From: an uncultured bacterium
GTDB lineage: Bacteria > Nitrospirota > Thermodesulfovibrionia > Thermodesulfovibrionales > Dissulfurispiraceae
DNA: 37,129 bases
Direction: 5' to 3'
Assembly (NCBI GenBank): GCA_937949555.1
Contig: CALEDV010000054.1
Location: 1-37,129 of the forward strand
Shown piece after piece: positions 26,099-34,872 of this stretch. Positions within the stretch are counted from its first letter, which is position 1; each line of letters opens with the position of its first letter. The position numbers and the translations under genes are program-made. The notes beneath the pieces were generated by a model, which saw only the letters and a program-made list of their open reading frames with translations, did not search any database and was not told the DNA's origin.

Positions 26099-28459
26099 CT
26101 ACCACCCATAAAATAGCCTCTTTATGTTTGCCCATTCCTCTGCAATGTCCCTTATCTGCTTGAGCATAGAGTCCCTGTAGGTTAAGGCGATTAATTGCCC
26201 CCTGTCATCTACCCTAAACCTGATGGCACCATCTCTGTCTGTCCTAAATACAGTAAGACCATTAAGGGCCTCGAGGGTCTCCCTGTGAGGAAAGCCATAG
26301 GGATTGAGCCTACCAACAGAGAGGACCACAAACTCTGGCGACACCTGTTTTATAAAATACATGTCCAGCGAGGTGCGACCACCGTGATGGGGGAACTTTA
26401 GCACATCGCTGTTCAGATAAGGGCCTGTATGATTTAGGTCATCAATGGCATCCCTCTCAATATCGCCTGTAAATAAAAAGGACACGCCTCCAAGGCTAAT
26501 CTTCAAGACCAGGCTATGGTTGTTTTCGGCATTACCCTCAGAGAAGTAATCCTCATGGGGATGTAGCGCAAGGATGTTGTAGCCTTCTGCAGCAACCCTA
26601 TCACCCCTTGAAAGATGCCTGATTGTGACACCTTCAACCAGGTCCTGTGGATAAAGGGCCATGCCATTGTCCCATATCTCTGAGACCTTAAATTCTGTGA
26701 GTAATCGTGCAACACCTCCCCCGTGGTCACTATGGGGATGAGATATGACGAGGGCATCTATAGACTTTATGCCCCTGTATCTAAGGTACTGCGAAAGCGC
26801 ATACCCATTCTTCCCTGTGTCCACTACCATTACCCTACCGTCAGTCAGTTCAACCACTGAGGCGTCACCCTGCCCCACATCAAGAAAGGTAACGGTGAAT
26901 CGATCTTTGTCAAAAAACAAATAAAGGCATAGCAACACATAAGGCAATAGAATAATAGCTGTAATCTTGCCCATCAGCCACCTTTTGTCGCCTCTATGAC
27001 CAAATGCTGCATAAAAAGCGATTAGTACCGACAAGACCCCTGTTATCGGGATGACCAGTGGAAAGGCCCCAATGCCCGTTGATGCCCAAGACAACTCAGA
27101 CAACTGCACCACTATAGCCAGTGTAGCGTTGGTAGTAAGATCAATTAACCCCACAAAGGGAAACCACCCTGTCAGCAGGAAGGTCATTGATGAAAAAAGG
27201 GCAAGGGACAGTATCACAAAACCTACAAGGGGCGTAACTAAGAGGTTAGAAACTGGAGAGATTATGGAGAAATAGTGAAAGTGGTAGGCTACCAATAACG
27301 AGGTGCCAAGGGTGGCGGCAAAGGTTATAGCAAGAGAATCTCTTAAGGCATCCTTGAGCCCCTGCAGAGGTTTCTTTTCATAAAGATCAGAGGTTTCCTT
27401 TCCCTCCATGACCTTTAAAAAGGCCCCGATGCTTATCACTGCAAGGAACGATAGCTGAAAGGACAACTCACCTAAGGCCTCCGGCTCAATTAACAGTATA
27501 ATGAGGGCTGCAAGCATAAGAGACTGCGGCAGGTACCTCTTCCTCTCTGTAAACAAACCAATTAAAAATAGGGTTATCATTATAAAGGCACGCACAGCAG
27601 GATAACTCATAGAAGACAACAACAGATAAAAGACTATCAAGGGCATGGTTAATAACACCGCTATGTTTGTTGGTTTAGTATATAAGGTGATTTTAACAAG
27701 CAGGCGCTCAGGTAGCAGACGGAATGACATCTTGAGGCAATTAAAGGTTATAAAGAGCAACAGGCCAAAGTGTGTCCCAGATATGCTAAGGATGTGGGCA
27801 AGGCCTGACCTATTGAAGGCCTCCCTCATAGAATAAGGCAACTCACTCCTTTGTCCTGTAACAATAGCCTTTACAAAGGCCCCCGAGTCAGGAGACAGGG
27901 CCTCTTTAATCTTGTTGTTTAGTTTATCCCTCAGTGGGGTTAGAAACCCCTTATCTGTTTGACCTGCTATCTGAATCTCATCAATACGCAAAAGTAGGGC
28001 ATAGGGCTTATACCCTGGATTGAGATAAAAGGAATCAACCGCTACCACCCCGGAGGCATGATAAACAAAGCCATCCCTTATGTCTTTGTCACTGAAAAAG
28101 GCCCTGATAGCACGCACCTTAATAGTGTTATTGGTCGATGTGTCTACAAGGGTCAGGATATCAACTTTGTTGATTAACAATTGCCCCTCACTACCAAGGC
28201 AGCCCTCACAGGCAAAGGTGAGATTTAGGGTTTTACCCAAAAGGGATTCGATATCGCTGTAGGGTTTTGCCCTCATGTGGCCATATAGAAAACCTAAGAC
28301 AATGAAGCTGAGGCACAAAAAAGGGATAAACCTGTCATCTTTAGGTAAAACAAAGATCAAACAGGCATAGACTATAAGGGTCGAGATTGGAAAGTAGCCA
28401 AAGGAGTAATATCCACATACACCAAATAGAAAGAATATAGAGGATCGAAGGAAACTCAA
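26099..28459 (-). CDS. comEC: ComEC/Rec2 DNA internalisation channel
   Basis: ComEC is the inner-membrane channel that takes single-stranded DNA into the cell during natural transformation. The 786-residue product has N-terminal membrane segments and a soluble DUF4131-type domain. The Competence domain follows, with HILSISGTHFGLL (around residue 230) and several further helices. The C-terminus is a metallo-beta-lactamase domain starting at FLDVGQGDASVVEL and holding the metal motif HPHSDHGGG. Full length. The start is a TTG at 28459, 17 bases after the methyltransferase stop; no other Com gene is in the window. Confidence 0.93.
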   Translation of the reverse strand: MSFLRSSIFFLFGVCGYYSFGYFPISTLIVYACLIFVLPKDDRFIPFLCLSFIVLGFLYGHMRAKPYSDIESLLGKTLNLTFACEGCLGSEGQLLINKVDILTLVDTSTNNTIKVRAIRAFFSDKDIRDGFVYHASGVVAVDSFYLNPGYKPYALLLRIDEIQIAGQTDKGFLTPLRDKLNNKIKEALSPDSGAFVKAIVTGQRSELPYSMREAFNRSGLAHILSISGTHFGLLLFITFNCLKMSFRLLPERLLVKITLYTKPTNIAVLLTMPLIVFYLLLSSMSYPAVRAFIMITLFLIGLFTERKRYLPQSLMLAALIILLIEPEALGELSFQLSFLAVISIGAFLKVMEGKETSDLYEKKPLQGLKDALRDSLAITFAATLGTSLLVAYHFHYFSIISPVSNLLVTPLVGFVILSLALFSSMTFLLTGWFPFVGLIDLTTNATLAIVVQLSELSWASTGIGAFPLVIPITGVLSVLIAFYAAFGHRGDKRWLMGKITAIILLPYVLLCLYLFFDKDRFTVTFLDVGQGDASVVELTDGRVMVVDTGKNGYALSQYLRYRGIKSIDALVISHPHSDHGGGVARLLTEFKVSEIWDNGMALYPQDLVEGVTIRHLSRGDRVAAEGYNILALHPHEDYFSEGNAENNHSLVLKISLGGVSFLFTGDIERDAIDDLNHTGPYLNSDVLKFPHHGGRTSLDMYFIKQVSPEFVVLSVGRLNPYGFPHRETLEALNGLTVFRTDRDGAIRFRVDDRGQLIALTYRDSMLKQIRDIAEEWANIKRLFYGW

Positions 28460-28476
28460 GGTGCCAGTGAACCTTC

Positions 28477-29127
28477 TTAGTGTCTATTGCACTGGGGGGT
28501 TGTCCTATTAAGATCCCTATATACAAACATGGTAAATTCACCCTCAAGTCTGTCCTGTCTCAGAGACACATAGGGTGAAAGCCTTTCTACGGCAAACTTG
28601 AAAAGTTCCTCTGGGGGGCTGTAGTGTAATTGAAATTCCTTAACCTTTGCATAAATCGAGAGACCATTATAGGCAAAGGCTTTTGTACAATGTCTGAAGA
28701 GGATTTGCATACTATCTTTGATAACCCTTTCAATGCCCTGAAATCTCAGGTTAAAGACACCGCAGCAAAATATATAGTCAAAGTCTTCACCAATCTCTTC
28801 AGTGGTGATATCAAGGGTCCTGAAGGCAGTATGGGGATACTTAGCAGAAGCAAGGGCAATGAGGTTTTCATTTATATCTATTCCAGTATATTCAACCTGG
28901 ATACCCTTATTAACGAGAAACTGATAGAAGTCTCCCTTGCCACAGCCAAAGTCCAGTATCCTTGAGCCGGTTATATCTCCAACATCAAGCATCGCCTTAT
29001 AGTGTTGCACCTGACCACTTTGCAACCATCCCAATGCCTCAGGTCTGTCGCCAAAGTGCATGAGGCGATTGTTAAAAAAGTCTATTATATATTCTTTTGA
29101 CAGTGTATCCATGTAAAGATGGCCCAA
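28477..29127 (-). CDS. Class I SAM-dependent methyltransferase
   Basis: A 216-residue Rossmann-fold methyltransferase with motif I ILDFGCGKGDF (about 57-67), the acidic post-I residue in YTGIDINENLI, and a motif IV-like region FDYIFCCGVFNLR. The substrate is unknown; the fold would fit small-molecule, lipid or protein methylation. It is followed by comEC after 17 bp, so they probably share a transcript, though a functional link is not established. An ATG 5 codons into the frame is an alternative start. Upstream, 29128-29242 keeps a short minus-strand frame of about 58 codons (start 29242) that I do not call. Confidence 0.85.
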   Translation of the reverse strand: MGHLYMDTLSKEYIIDFFNNRLMHFGDRPEALGWLQSGQVQHYKAMLDVGDITGSRILDFGCGKGDFYQFLVNKGIQVEYTGIDINENLIALASAKYPHTAFRTLDITTEEIGEDFDYIFCCGVFNLRFQGIERVIKDSMQILFRHCTKAFAYNGLSIYAKVKEFQLHYSPPEELFKFAVERLSPYVSLRQDRLEGEFTMFVYRDLNRTTPQCNRH

Positions 29128-29332
29128 AGTATAGTGTGTCGCATAAACAAGCGGAGGACCCTATGACTCTTTGATAATTTGTCTTTTCAGGGTCCTTGTA
29201 GAGGAGTTCTTTGACGAATGCCTCTGCATTGTTTTCACTCATGGTTTAAATGTAAGCATTTGCTTTGCCAAATATGCGCTGGTATGGCAATAAGCATCAT
29301 TGGGGCAACAACAGATGGATCTTCATTCATAA

Positions 29333-30565
29333 TTGGTGAGTATAACAAATTACGAGTTTTTTGTTACACTTCAAGTCAGCCTTAAGATCAACGAAAAAGG
29401 GGGGCCCTTGTCACCAAGTGCAAATAATAAGACATCCTTTTACAAGGAGTTTATGGAGTTATACCTAAAGGCAACATGCCTGTACGATTCAAACCTATAC
29501 CAGGAGGCGGCACCTTACTATGCCAAGATCCTTGAATATGAGCCCACCAATATAATTGCCCTGTGCATGTTGTCTGTCGTTACCTATAAGTCAGGACAAC
29601 ATGATAAGGCCAATACCCTTGCCATGGCAGCCCATCGACTTTGCCCACAATTAGGCCTGCCAAGACATATATTGAGATTAATAAACCAAAGGCCCCAAAT
29701 CCCTCTGCCAACAGGTCAATACAGGGGCTTTTTTGATAAAGATTTTGTCAAAGGGCTCTATAAGACCTTTATGCCAGATCTTAAAAACAGCCCTGTTTAC
29801 TATGACAAAAACCGCTTTGACAGTAATGCAACAAAACACATTGATCAGGACTTCTTATATTTTATGATTCGGCTCCTCAAGCCAAGGAATATCATAGAGT
29901 TCTCACCCTTTGAAGGGTTATCGACAGCGATTATATACACCGCCCTTGAGGACAATAAACAACCCTACACCTTTGCCACCTTTGATTTAGAGGAGTTTGA
30001 GGGCTTTACTGAGAGGATGAGGCATTATAATATCCCCCTTAGGGTCATAGCTGGTGATGCTATAAACACAGTGCCTGCATATCTTAAGCAAAACAACCTG
30101 ATTGGAAAAATAGACTTTTGCTTTGTTGACTCAGAGCACACCTACGAATTTGCTTCTCGTTACACAAAGGCAATATTCCCATTACTATCCGATGACTGCG
30201 TCATAATGTTTCATGACATGTGCTGCTGCCCTGAGGTGACCACCGAGCCCTTTATTCACTATGGCCCAGTGAGGCCCTCAGAGATTACAGGCCATATCAA
30301 CTCCTATGGAGAGGGGGCATATATCTCAAAATTCTTCAGGACAGCAAAGGGCTATGGGCTCTTTCTTACCCATAGGCTCTTTGGAGGCTTTGGACTACTT
30401 TCACCCAAACTGCCACTTAACATGACCTTGATAAGTGAATTAACTAAGGAGGTTGAGGGCTTTAGCTATAAACTATCACCCTTTCCAAACACCGAAGACC
30501 GAAAGATCACCTGTATGCTGATTGCATTGCCAGAAAAATATGGCCACATTTCTATCCTAAGCTAA
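29333..30565 (+). CDS. TPR-containing class I methyltransferase-like protein
   Basis: A protein of up to 410 residues. The N-terminal third has tetratricopeptide-like helices (LYLKATCLYDSNLYQEAAPYYAKIL, about residues 43-67). The C-terminal part resembles the Methyltransf_24 type: a SAM-site-like IIEFSPFEGLSTAI, an acidic residue in FATFDLEEF, and FCFVDSEHTYEFASRYTKAIFPLLSDD ending in MFHDM, where the Asp/His residues resemble the metal-dependent O-methyltransferase/cephalosporin hydroxylase group. The listed start is a TTG; an ATG at 29453 with AAGGAG five bases before it would give 370 residues and may be the true start. Target unknown. Confidence 0.7.
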   Translation: MVSITNYEFFVTLQVSLKINEKGGPLSPSANNKTSFYKEFMELYLKATCLYDSNLYQEAAPYYAKILEYEPTNIIALCMLSVVTYKSGQHDKANTLAMAAHRLCPQLGLPRHILRLINQRPQIPLPTGQYRGFFDKDFVKGLYKTFMPDLKNSPVYYDKNRFDSNATKHIDQDFLYFMIRLLKPRNIIEFSPFEGLSTAIIYTALEDNKQPYTFATFDLEEFEGFTERMRHYNIPLRVIAGDAINTVPAYLKQNNLIGKIDFCFVDSEHTYEFASRYTKAIFPLLSDDCVIMFHDMCCCPEVTTEPFIHYGPVRPSEITGHINSYGEGAYISKFFRTAKGYGLFLTHRLFGGFGLLSPKLPLNMTLISELTKEVEGFSYKLSPFPNTEDRKITCMLIALPEKYGHISILS

Positions 30566-30699
30566 TGCAGAAGGTTTCATGAAAACAAAAAACTGCCCTT
30601 AGGACAGGCGTCTCATGTAAGAGGGGGGCTCATGTTGGGCCCCTTGCCCAGCAGGTCAGTTTTATTTGGAGAAATGTATTGATATACAGAGTTTTTTAA

Positions 30700-30730
30700 G
30701 GCTTTTAGCCTAAAAACCTTTGACCTTACT
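30700..30730 (+). repeat. 31-bp direct repeat, left copy
   Basis: GGCTTTTAGCCTAAAAACCT and the 11 bases after it recur at 32292-32322 with one mismatch. The two copies bound a 1.56-kb block with the kinase relic and the MntA/HepT genes. The left copy is joined directly to histidine-kinase coding sequence. Confidence 0.85.
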
Positions 30731-31142
30731 ATCTTATGAGAGGGAGGTTTCATGCAAAGATGTCCGCCTGACTGTTATACGCTCTCCTGAGCCGATAAGG
30801 ATAAACATGGAGAGAAATCTATTCAAGAGGGCAGTTCTTCATCTCATAGGCAATGCCGCCGAGGCTACAGAAGAAGGTGGAGAGGTAAGGCCTTCTGTGT
30901 TTAAGGACAATGGCCATGCTGTTGTGGAGGTTGAGGATAAAGGCCCGGGCATTGCTCCGGAAGATGTTGAAAGGATATTCAGTCCCTTTTTCGGTTCTAA
31001 GTCAAAGAGCCTTGGCATGGGGCTGCCGATGGTAAAACAAGTGGTATCGGAACATATGGGCAGCATAGGCGTGAAACCCGCTGAAAGCGGGGGGACTGTT
31101 TTTAGAATGGGGTTTCCGCTTAGGTGGGCGGAGAAACATTAG
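30731..31142 (+). pseudogene. 5'-truncated histidine kinase (ATPase domain only)
   Basis: About 137 residues matching only the HATPase_c domain of sensor kinases. The N box is AVLHLIGNAAEAT, the G1 box EDKGPGIAPEDVERIFSPFF, and the G2 box KSLGMGLPMVKQVV. The dimerisation/phospho-acceptor His domain and any sensor are missing. The open frame continues leftwards into the 31-bp repeat, where the similarity stops, so the gene was cut at that point. No start codon with a ribosome-binding site lies in frame before the N box. Composition is more GC-rich than neighbours. Probably a relic; a stand-alone ATPase domain is less likely. Confidence 0.75.
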
Positions 31143-31219
31143 AGGATGAGCCTTTGAAGGTTGGTATTCAGCAAGGCCATAAGATCTTCCTATCTCTTTT
31201 TTTCCCCGGCCGATTAGTA

Positions 31220-31228
31220 TGGTATAAT
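31220..31228 (+). promoter_or_regulatory. Extended -10 promoter element of mntA-hepT
   Basis: TGGTATAAT at 31220-31228 is an extended -10 element, 28 bases before the mntA ATG. No good -35 is seen, as is common for extended -10 promoters. Confidence 0.5.
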
Positions 31229-31256
31229 CTTTTCAGAAACGATTAGATAAAAAAAC

Positions 31257-31625
31257 ATGAAAATTATCGAAGAACTCGAGCATTTTTTAAAAAATGATCC
31301 GAATGTCCTATTCGCTGTCATTTTCGGCTCCTATGCGACAAAAAAGCATAAGCGGGACAGCGACATAGACATAGGGATATATTTTGCAGAGCCTCCCGAA
31401 GGACTTGACCTGCTTGATTTTATACACAAGCTGTCCGAGCTTACAGGCAGGGATGTCGATATTGTAGTTTTAAATAGGGCTTCCGCATTTCTAAGACATC
31501 AGGCAATGAAAAACAGGATTACCTTGATTATTAAAGACAGGACTATTTACCGGCGCTTCAGGGAAAAGACCATATCCGACTATGATGAGTACAGATATAT
31601 ATCCGGTATAAGTGCCTATGCTTGA
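31257..31625 (+). CDS. mntA: MNT-domain antitoxin (MntA, minimal nucleotidyltransferase)
   Basis: A 122-residue minimal nucleotidyltransferase. The catalytic signature G-S-x10-D-x-D is present: Gly24-Ser25, then Asp36 and Asp38 in RDSDIDIG. A third acidic residue is likely in DVDIVV. In characterised MntA/HepT systems the antitoxin AMPylates the toxin on a tyrosine. It overlaps hepT, the classic order. It lies in a block with composition unlike its neighbours and bounded by direct repeats, in line with horizontal gain. Confidence 0.88.
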   Translation: MKIIEELEHFLKNDPNVLFAVIFGSYATKKHKRDSDIDIGIYFAEPPEGLDLLDFIHKLSELTGRDVDIVVLNRASAFLRHQAMKNRITLIIKDRTIYRRFREKTISDYDEYRYISGISAYA

Positions 31626-32043
31626 TAAGCCGCTGATAGAAAAAAAATTGCGCCGTATCGAAGAACTCTTAAGAGAATTGACGGCTGTAGATGTCATGAC
31701 TATAGACGAATTCAAGGAGCAGATTGTTACTAAAAGGTTTATAGAAAGGAACATAGAACTTGCCATCGAGCAGATGATAGATATTTGCAAGCATTTTGTC
31801 AGCGGCATGGATCTAAGGGAGCCGGAGACATATTCGGAATGTTTCGATATTCTTGCGAAAGAGAGGGTTGTTTCCGAACACAACCTTGATACCTTTAAGT
31901 CTATGGCGAGATTCCGAAATCTTCTTATTCATGCCTATGATGGAGTGGATGATGCCATAACCTATGGGATTTATAAAAAACGTCTAAACGACTTCAGGAT
32001 TTTTGTCGGCAACATAAGGGCGTATATTCAAGCTCTAACATAA
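31612..32043 (+). CDS. hepT: HEPN-domain toxin (HepT / DUF86)
   Basis: A 143-residue all-helical HEPN RNase toxin. The active-site motif R-x4-H-x-Y is present as RNLLIHAY (Arg102, His107, Tyr109); the Tyr is the residue AMPylated by MntA in studied pairs. The listed start is a GTG at 31612; an ATG two codons on (31618) overlaps the mntA stop by 8 bases and is as likely. Paired with mntA, it forms an apparently intact toxin-antitoxin module. The target is probably RNA. Confidence 0.88.
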   Translation: MPMLDKPLIEKKLRRIEELLRELTAVDVMTIDEFKEQIVTKRFIERNIELAIEQMIDICKHFVSGMDLREPETYSECFDILAKERVVSEHNLDTFKSMARFRNLLIHAYDGVDDAITYGIYKKRLNDFRIFVGNIRAYIQALT

Positions 32044-32125
32044 AACTCATTTTCTTTTCATTGACGTGATTAAGATGCTTGATCTGTAAGGGTTTGAGGC
32101 TATTTCCGTAATATGGCTACAATTA

Positions 32126-32158
32126 GGGCGGAAGGGTAAATAGGGCGGAAGGGCGGGG
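32126..32158 (+). other. G-rich tract with G-quadruplex potential
   Basis: Five runs of at least three G occur within 33 bases with short spacers (5, 6, 5 and 1 bases), built from two copies of AGGGCGGAAGGG, followed by TC and a run of T. It stands in the 303-bp gap between hepT and mazG. It could form a quadruplex in the plus-strand DNA or RNA and, with the T-run, might halt transcription from the toxin-antitoxin block. The remainder of the gap is AT-rich and otherwise empty up to the repeat. Confidence 0.6.
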
Positions 32159-32280
32159 TCTTTTTTGTCTTATTCTTTGTCCTTATGGCTATAATCACAT
32201 TTATTGCAGGATAACAAGTATTATTTAAATCACTTAAGGCTACAATAGAAATACAAAAATGTCACTGTTTAGTTATATGC

Positions 32281-32322
32281 AAAGGTTTTACGGCTTTTAG
32301 CCTAAAAACCTTTGACATTACT
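32281..32322 (+). repeat. 31-bp direct repeat, right copy, within an inverted repeat
   Basis: 32292-32322 matches 30700-30730 with one mismatch. Here it is part of a larger dyad: AAAGGTTTT (32281-32289) pairs with AAAACCTTT (32305-32313), and GGC with GCC inside. It ends 24 bases before the mazG start, so it could be a regulatory hairpin or part of the mazG leader. The left copy keeps a related but weaker stem. Confidence 0.75.
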
Positions 32323-32346
32323 TTACTATTCATAAGGAGGGTCTTC

Positions 32347-33141
32347 GTGACAGAGATAGACAGGCTTGTTGAGATCATGAGGGTCCTGAGGTCTGATAAA
32401 GGCTGTCCCTGGGATTTGAGACAGGACCATGGGTCCCTTAAGCCCTTTCTCATAGAGGAGACCTACGAGGTCATTGATGCCATAGACGGCTCAGACCCTC
32501 AGGCATTAAAGGAAGAGTTGGGGGATCTGCTATTTCAGATCCTCTTTCACTGTCAGCTTGCCTCTGAGCGTGGTGACTTTGACCTCAAGGATGTATGCGA
32601 TGCCATCGCCGATAAGATGATAAGCAGACACCCCCATGTCTTTGGCAATGAGACCTTTGATACACCCGAGGAGGTATCAAGGCAGTGGGAGCAAAGGAAA
32701 AAGGAGGAGGGCAAAAACAAGGGCTCCATCTTTGAAGGTATCCCCAGGCACCTGCCAGCGCTATTGAAGGCCCATAGGGTGCAATCGAGGGCATCGAAGG
32801 TAGGCTTTGATTGGCAGGAGGCCAGAGAGGCAATGCCCAAGCTGCATGAAGAACTCAGCGAGCTTGCCTCATCAATGGACAGGGGTAAGCCTGAGGAGAT
32901 TGAGGGTGAGCTTGGAGACCTGCTCTTTTCTGTGGTGAATGTAGCCAGGTTGTGTAAGGTTAATCCTGAAGAGGCCCTCAACGGGACCATCAAAAAATTT
33001 ATAGAACGATTTAACTATATAGCGAGACAGGCAGAGATAATGGACAAACCCCTATCGGAGATGACCTTAGAGGAGATGGACATGCTCTGGGAGGAGGCAA
33101 AGGAGAAAAGGGGTCAAATCATTATTATTGACGAAAGGTGA
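32347..33141 (+). CDS. mazG: Nucleoside triphosphate pyrophosphohydrolase MazG
   Basis: MazG hydrolyses NTPs and dNTPs to monophosphates, sanitising nucleotide pools and affecting alarmone levels. The 264-residue enzyme has two tandem MazG domains. In each, the metal-binding E-E-x2-E ... E-x2-D pattern is seen: FLIEETYEVIDAID...LKEELGDLLFQILFHC in the first, KLHEELSELA...IEGELGDLLFSVVNVAR in the second. The N-terminal GCPWDLRQDHGSLKPFL is typical. The start is a GTG with AAGGAGG six bases upstream. Confidence 0.96.
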   Translation: MTEIDRLVEIMRVLRSDKGCPWDLRQDHGSLKPFLIEETYEVIDAIDGSDPQALKEELGDLLFQILFHCQLASERGDFDLKDVCDAIADKMISRHPHVFGNETFDTPEEVSRQWEQRKKEEGKNKGSIFEGIPRHLPALLKAHRVQSRASKVGFDWQEAREAMPKLHEELSELASSMDRGKPEEIEGELGDLLFSVVNVARLCKVNPEEALNGTIKKFIERFNYIARQAEIMDKPLSEMTLEEMDMLWEEAKEKRGQIIIIDER

Positions 33142-33321
33142 CAACTTGGTGCCTAGAATTCCTCATCATGCTAATGCCAAGAATAAAGATACAGTCAAAA
33201 CTCCATTTAGGATGCAAAAAGGGAAGACATAACAGGGTAGGGGCAAGCCCTGCCCTACATTGGTTTCTTAAAGTGCCCTTTCTACAGAACCCAGCCTTAA
33301 CTGTGTTAGAATGACATCACC
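33142..33321. repeat. Intergenic tract with a short inverted repeat
   Basis: GTAGGG (33237-33242) and CCCTAC (33253-33258) form the outer arms of a 22-base dyad with a G/C-rich middle. Such short GTAGGG dyads often recur across genomes, but only this one was noticed here. Nothing else is recognised between mazG and the ATPase gene. Confidence 0.4.
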
Positions 33322-34872
33322 ATGAAGAAACTCCCCATAGGCATAAGCAACTTAAGAGAGATGATCAATGACGGATACATCTATGTAGATAAAACCAAGT
33401 ATGTCTATGACTTAGCCACCACAGGCAAGTATTACTTCCTCTCCAGACCGAGGAGGTTTGGGAAGTCCTTGTTTGTAGACACCCTGAAGGAGGCCTTTGA
33501 GGGAAATAGGGAGCTCTTTAAGGGATTGTATATCTACGACAAATGGGACTGGTCAATAGGGTATCCGGTGATACATATAAGCTTTGCTGAGGGGGTGCTC
33601 AAGACAAAAGAGGACTTTCACAGGAGGGTAACTGACATATTCAGGATAAACCAAAAGAGGTTAGGGATAGAGTGTAGGGATTTAGGGGATGTGACATCCT
33701 GTTTTATAGAGTTGATACACAAGGCAAAGGAGAGATATGGCCAGAATGTAGTGATCCTCATAGATGAGTATGACAAGCCCATATTGGACAATATCACCGA
33801 TATAGAGATAGCGAGGGAGATGAGGGAGGGGCTTAAGAACCTTTACTCAGTGATAAAGGGGCAGGATGCAAACGTAAAGTTTGCCTTTCTAACAGGAGTC
33901 AGCAGATTCAGCAAGACCTCCATCTTCAGTGGGTTGAACAATCTCAAGGACATCAGCTTAGATGAGCGTTATGCCCTTATCTGTGGCTACACCCAGAGGG
34001 ACTTAGAGATGTGTTTTGCAGAGTATTTAGAGGGAGTAGATTTACAGAAGGTAAGGGAGTGGTATAACGGCTACTACTGGGGAGTAGAACCTGTATACAA
34101 CCCCTTTGACATATTGCTTTTCTTAGACACACCAGGCAAAGTATTTAAGAACTACTGGTTTGAGACAGGCACGCCTACATTTTTAATTAAACTCATCGAG
34201 ACTAAGGACTACTTCATGCCCAGTCTTACAAACCTTGTTGTTGGAGAGCATATATTAAATAGTTTTGATGTAGAAAATCTCGACATAGAGGTGATCCTTT
34301 ATCAGGCAGGTTATCTAACCATTGACAGGGTGATAGAGAAGGCCAGAGGAGGCATAGCTTATAAGCTAAAGATACCAAACAAGGAGGTAAAGACTGCCTT
34401 AAATGACCACTTGATGGTCTATCTGCTTAGGTATGAAAAAAGTGATGTGGAGAGTTTACAGGACAAGCTGTATGAGGTCTTGGTCAACCAAGACCTTGAG
34501 GGCTTTAAGGATGCGTTGATATCGCTATTTGCATCGATACCCTATACCCACTATGTGAAGAACAGGCTTCAGCATTCAGAGGGGTTTTATGCCACTGTGG
34601 TGTATGTGGCTATACAGAGTTTGGGGATAGATATAGTTGGAGAGGATGTGACCAATAGGGGAAGGATAGACCTTACGGTTAAATTTCCAAAGACCATCTA
34701 CATCATGGAGATAAAGACAAGTGATGAAGACCCACTACAGCAGATAAAGGCAAAGAGGTATCATGAGAAGTATCTGAGTGAGGGTAAGGATATATATATT
34801 GTAGGTATAAGATTTGACCCAGAGAAGAAGAATCTCCATGACCTTCAATGGGAGAGGGTGACAATAAGGTAA
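33322..34872 (+). CDS. AAA-ATPase-like protein with PD-(D/E)XK nuclease domain (DUF1703 type)
   Basis: A 516-residue member of the AAA-ATPase_like plus PDDEXK_9 (DUF1703) family, common as accessory genes in anaerobes, with function unknown. It begins PIGISNLREMINDGYIYVDKT, the family signature. The Walker-A-like motif is RPRRFGKS (42-49), Walker B is VILIDEYDKP (about 147-156), and the C-terminal nuclease core is RGRIDLTVKF...YIMEIKTS (D, then E-x-K). It is intact and alone. It is distinct from the DUF4143 ATPase at 6593 but shares the same ATPase-plus-nuclease layout, and a copy of the palindromic element lies 312 bp downstream in the same orientation. Confidence 0.9.
   Translation: MKKLPIGISNLREMINDGYIYVDKTKYVYDLATTGKYYFLSRPRRFGKSLFVDTLKEAFEGNRELFKGLYIYDKWDWSIGYPVIHISFAEGVLKTKEDFHRRVTDIFRINQKRLGIECRDLGDVTSCFIELIHKAKERYGQNVVILIDEYDKPILDNITDIEIAREMREGLKNLYSVIKGQDANVKFAFLTGVSRFSKTSIFSGLNNLKDISLDERYALICGYTQRDLEMCFAEYLEGVDLQKVREWYNGYYWGVEPVYNPFDILLFLDTPGKVFKNYWFETGTPTFLIKLIETKDYFMPSLTNLVVGEHILNSFDVENLDIEVILYQAGYLTIDRVIEKARGGIAYKLKIPNKEVKTALNDHLMVYLLRYEKSDVESLQDKLYEVLVNQDLEGFKDALISLFASIPYTHYVKNRLQHSEGFYATVVYVAIQSLGIDIVGEDVTNRGRIDLTVKFPKTIYIMEIKTSDEDPLQQIKAKRYHEKYLSEGKDIYIVGIRFDPEKKNLHDLQWERVTIR

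Noticed and set aside
29069-29242. 58-codon minus-strand frame upstream of the methyltransferase
   Set aside because: It overlaps the start of the methyltransferase in another frame and has no recognisable similarity.
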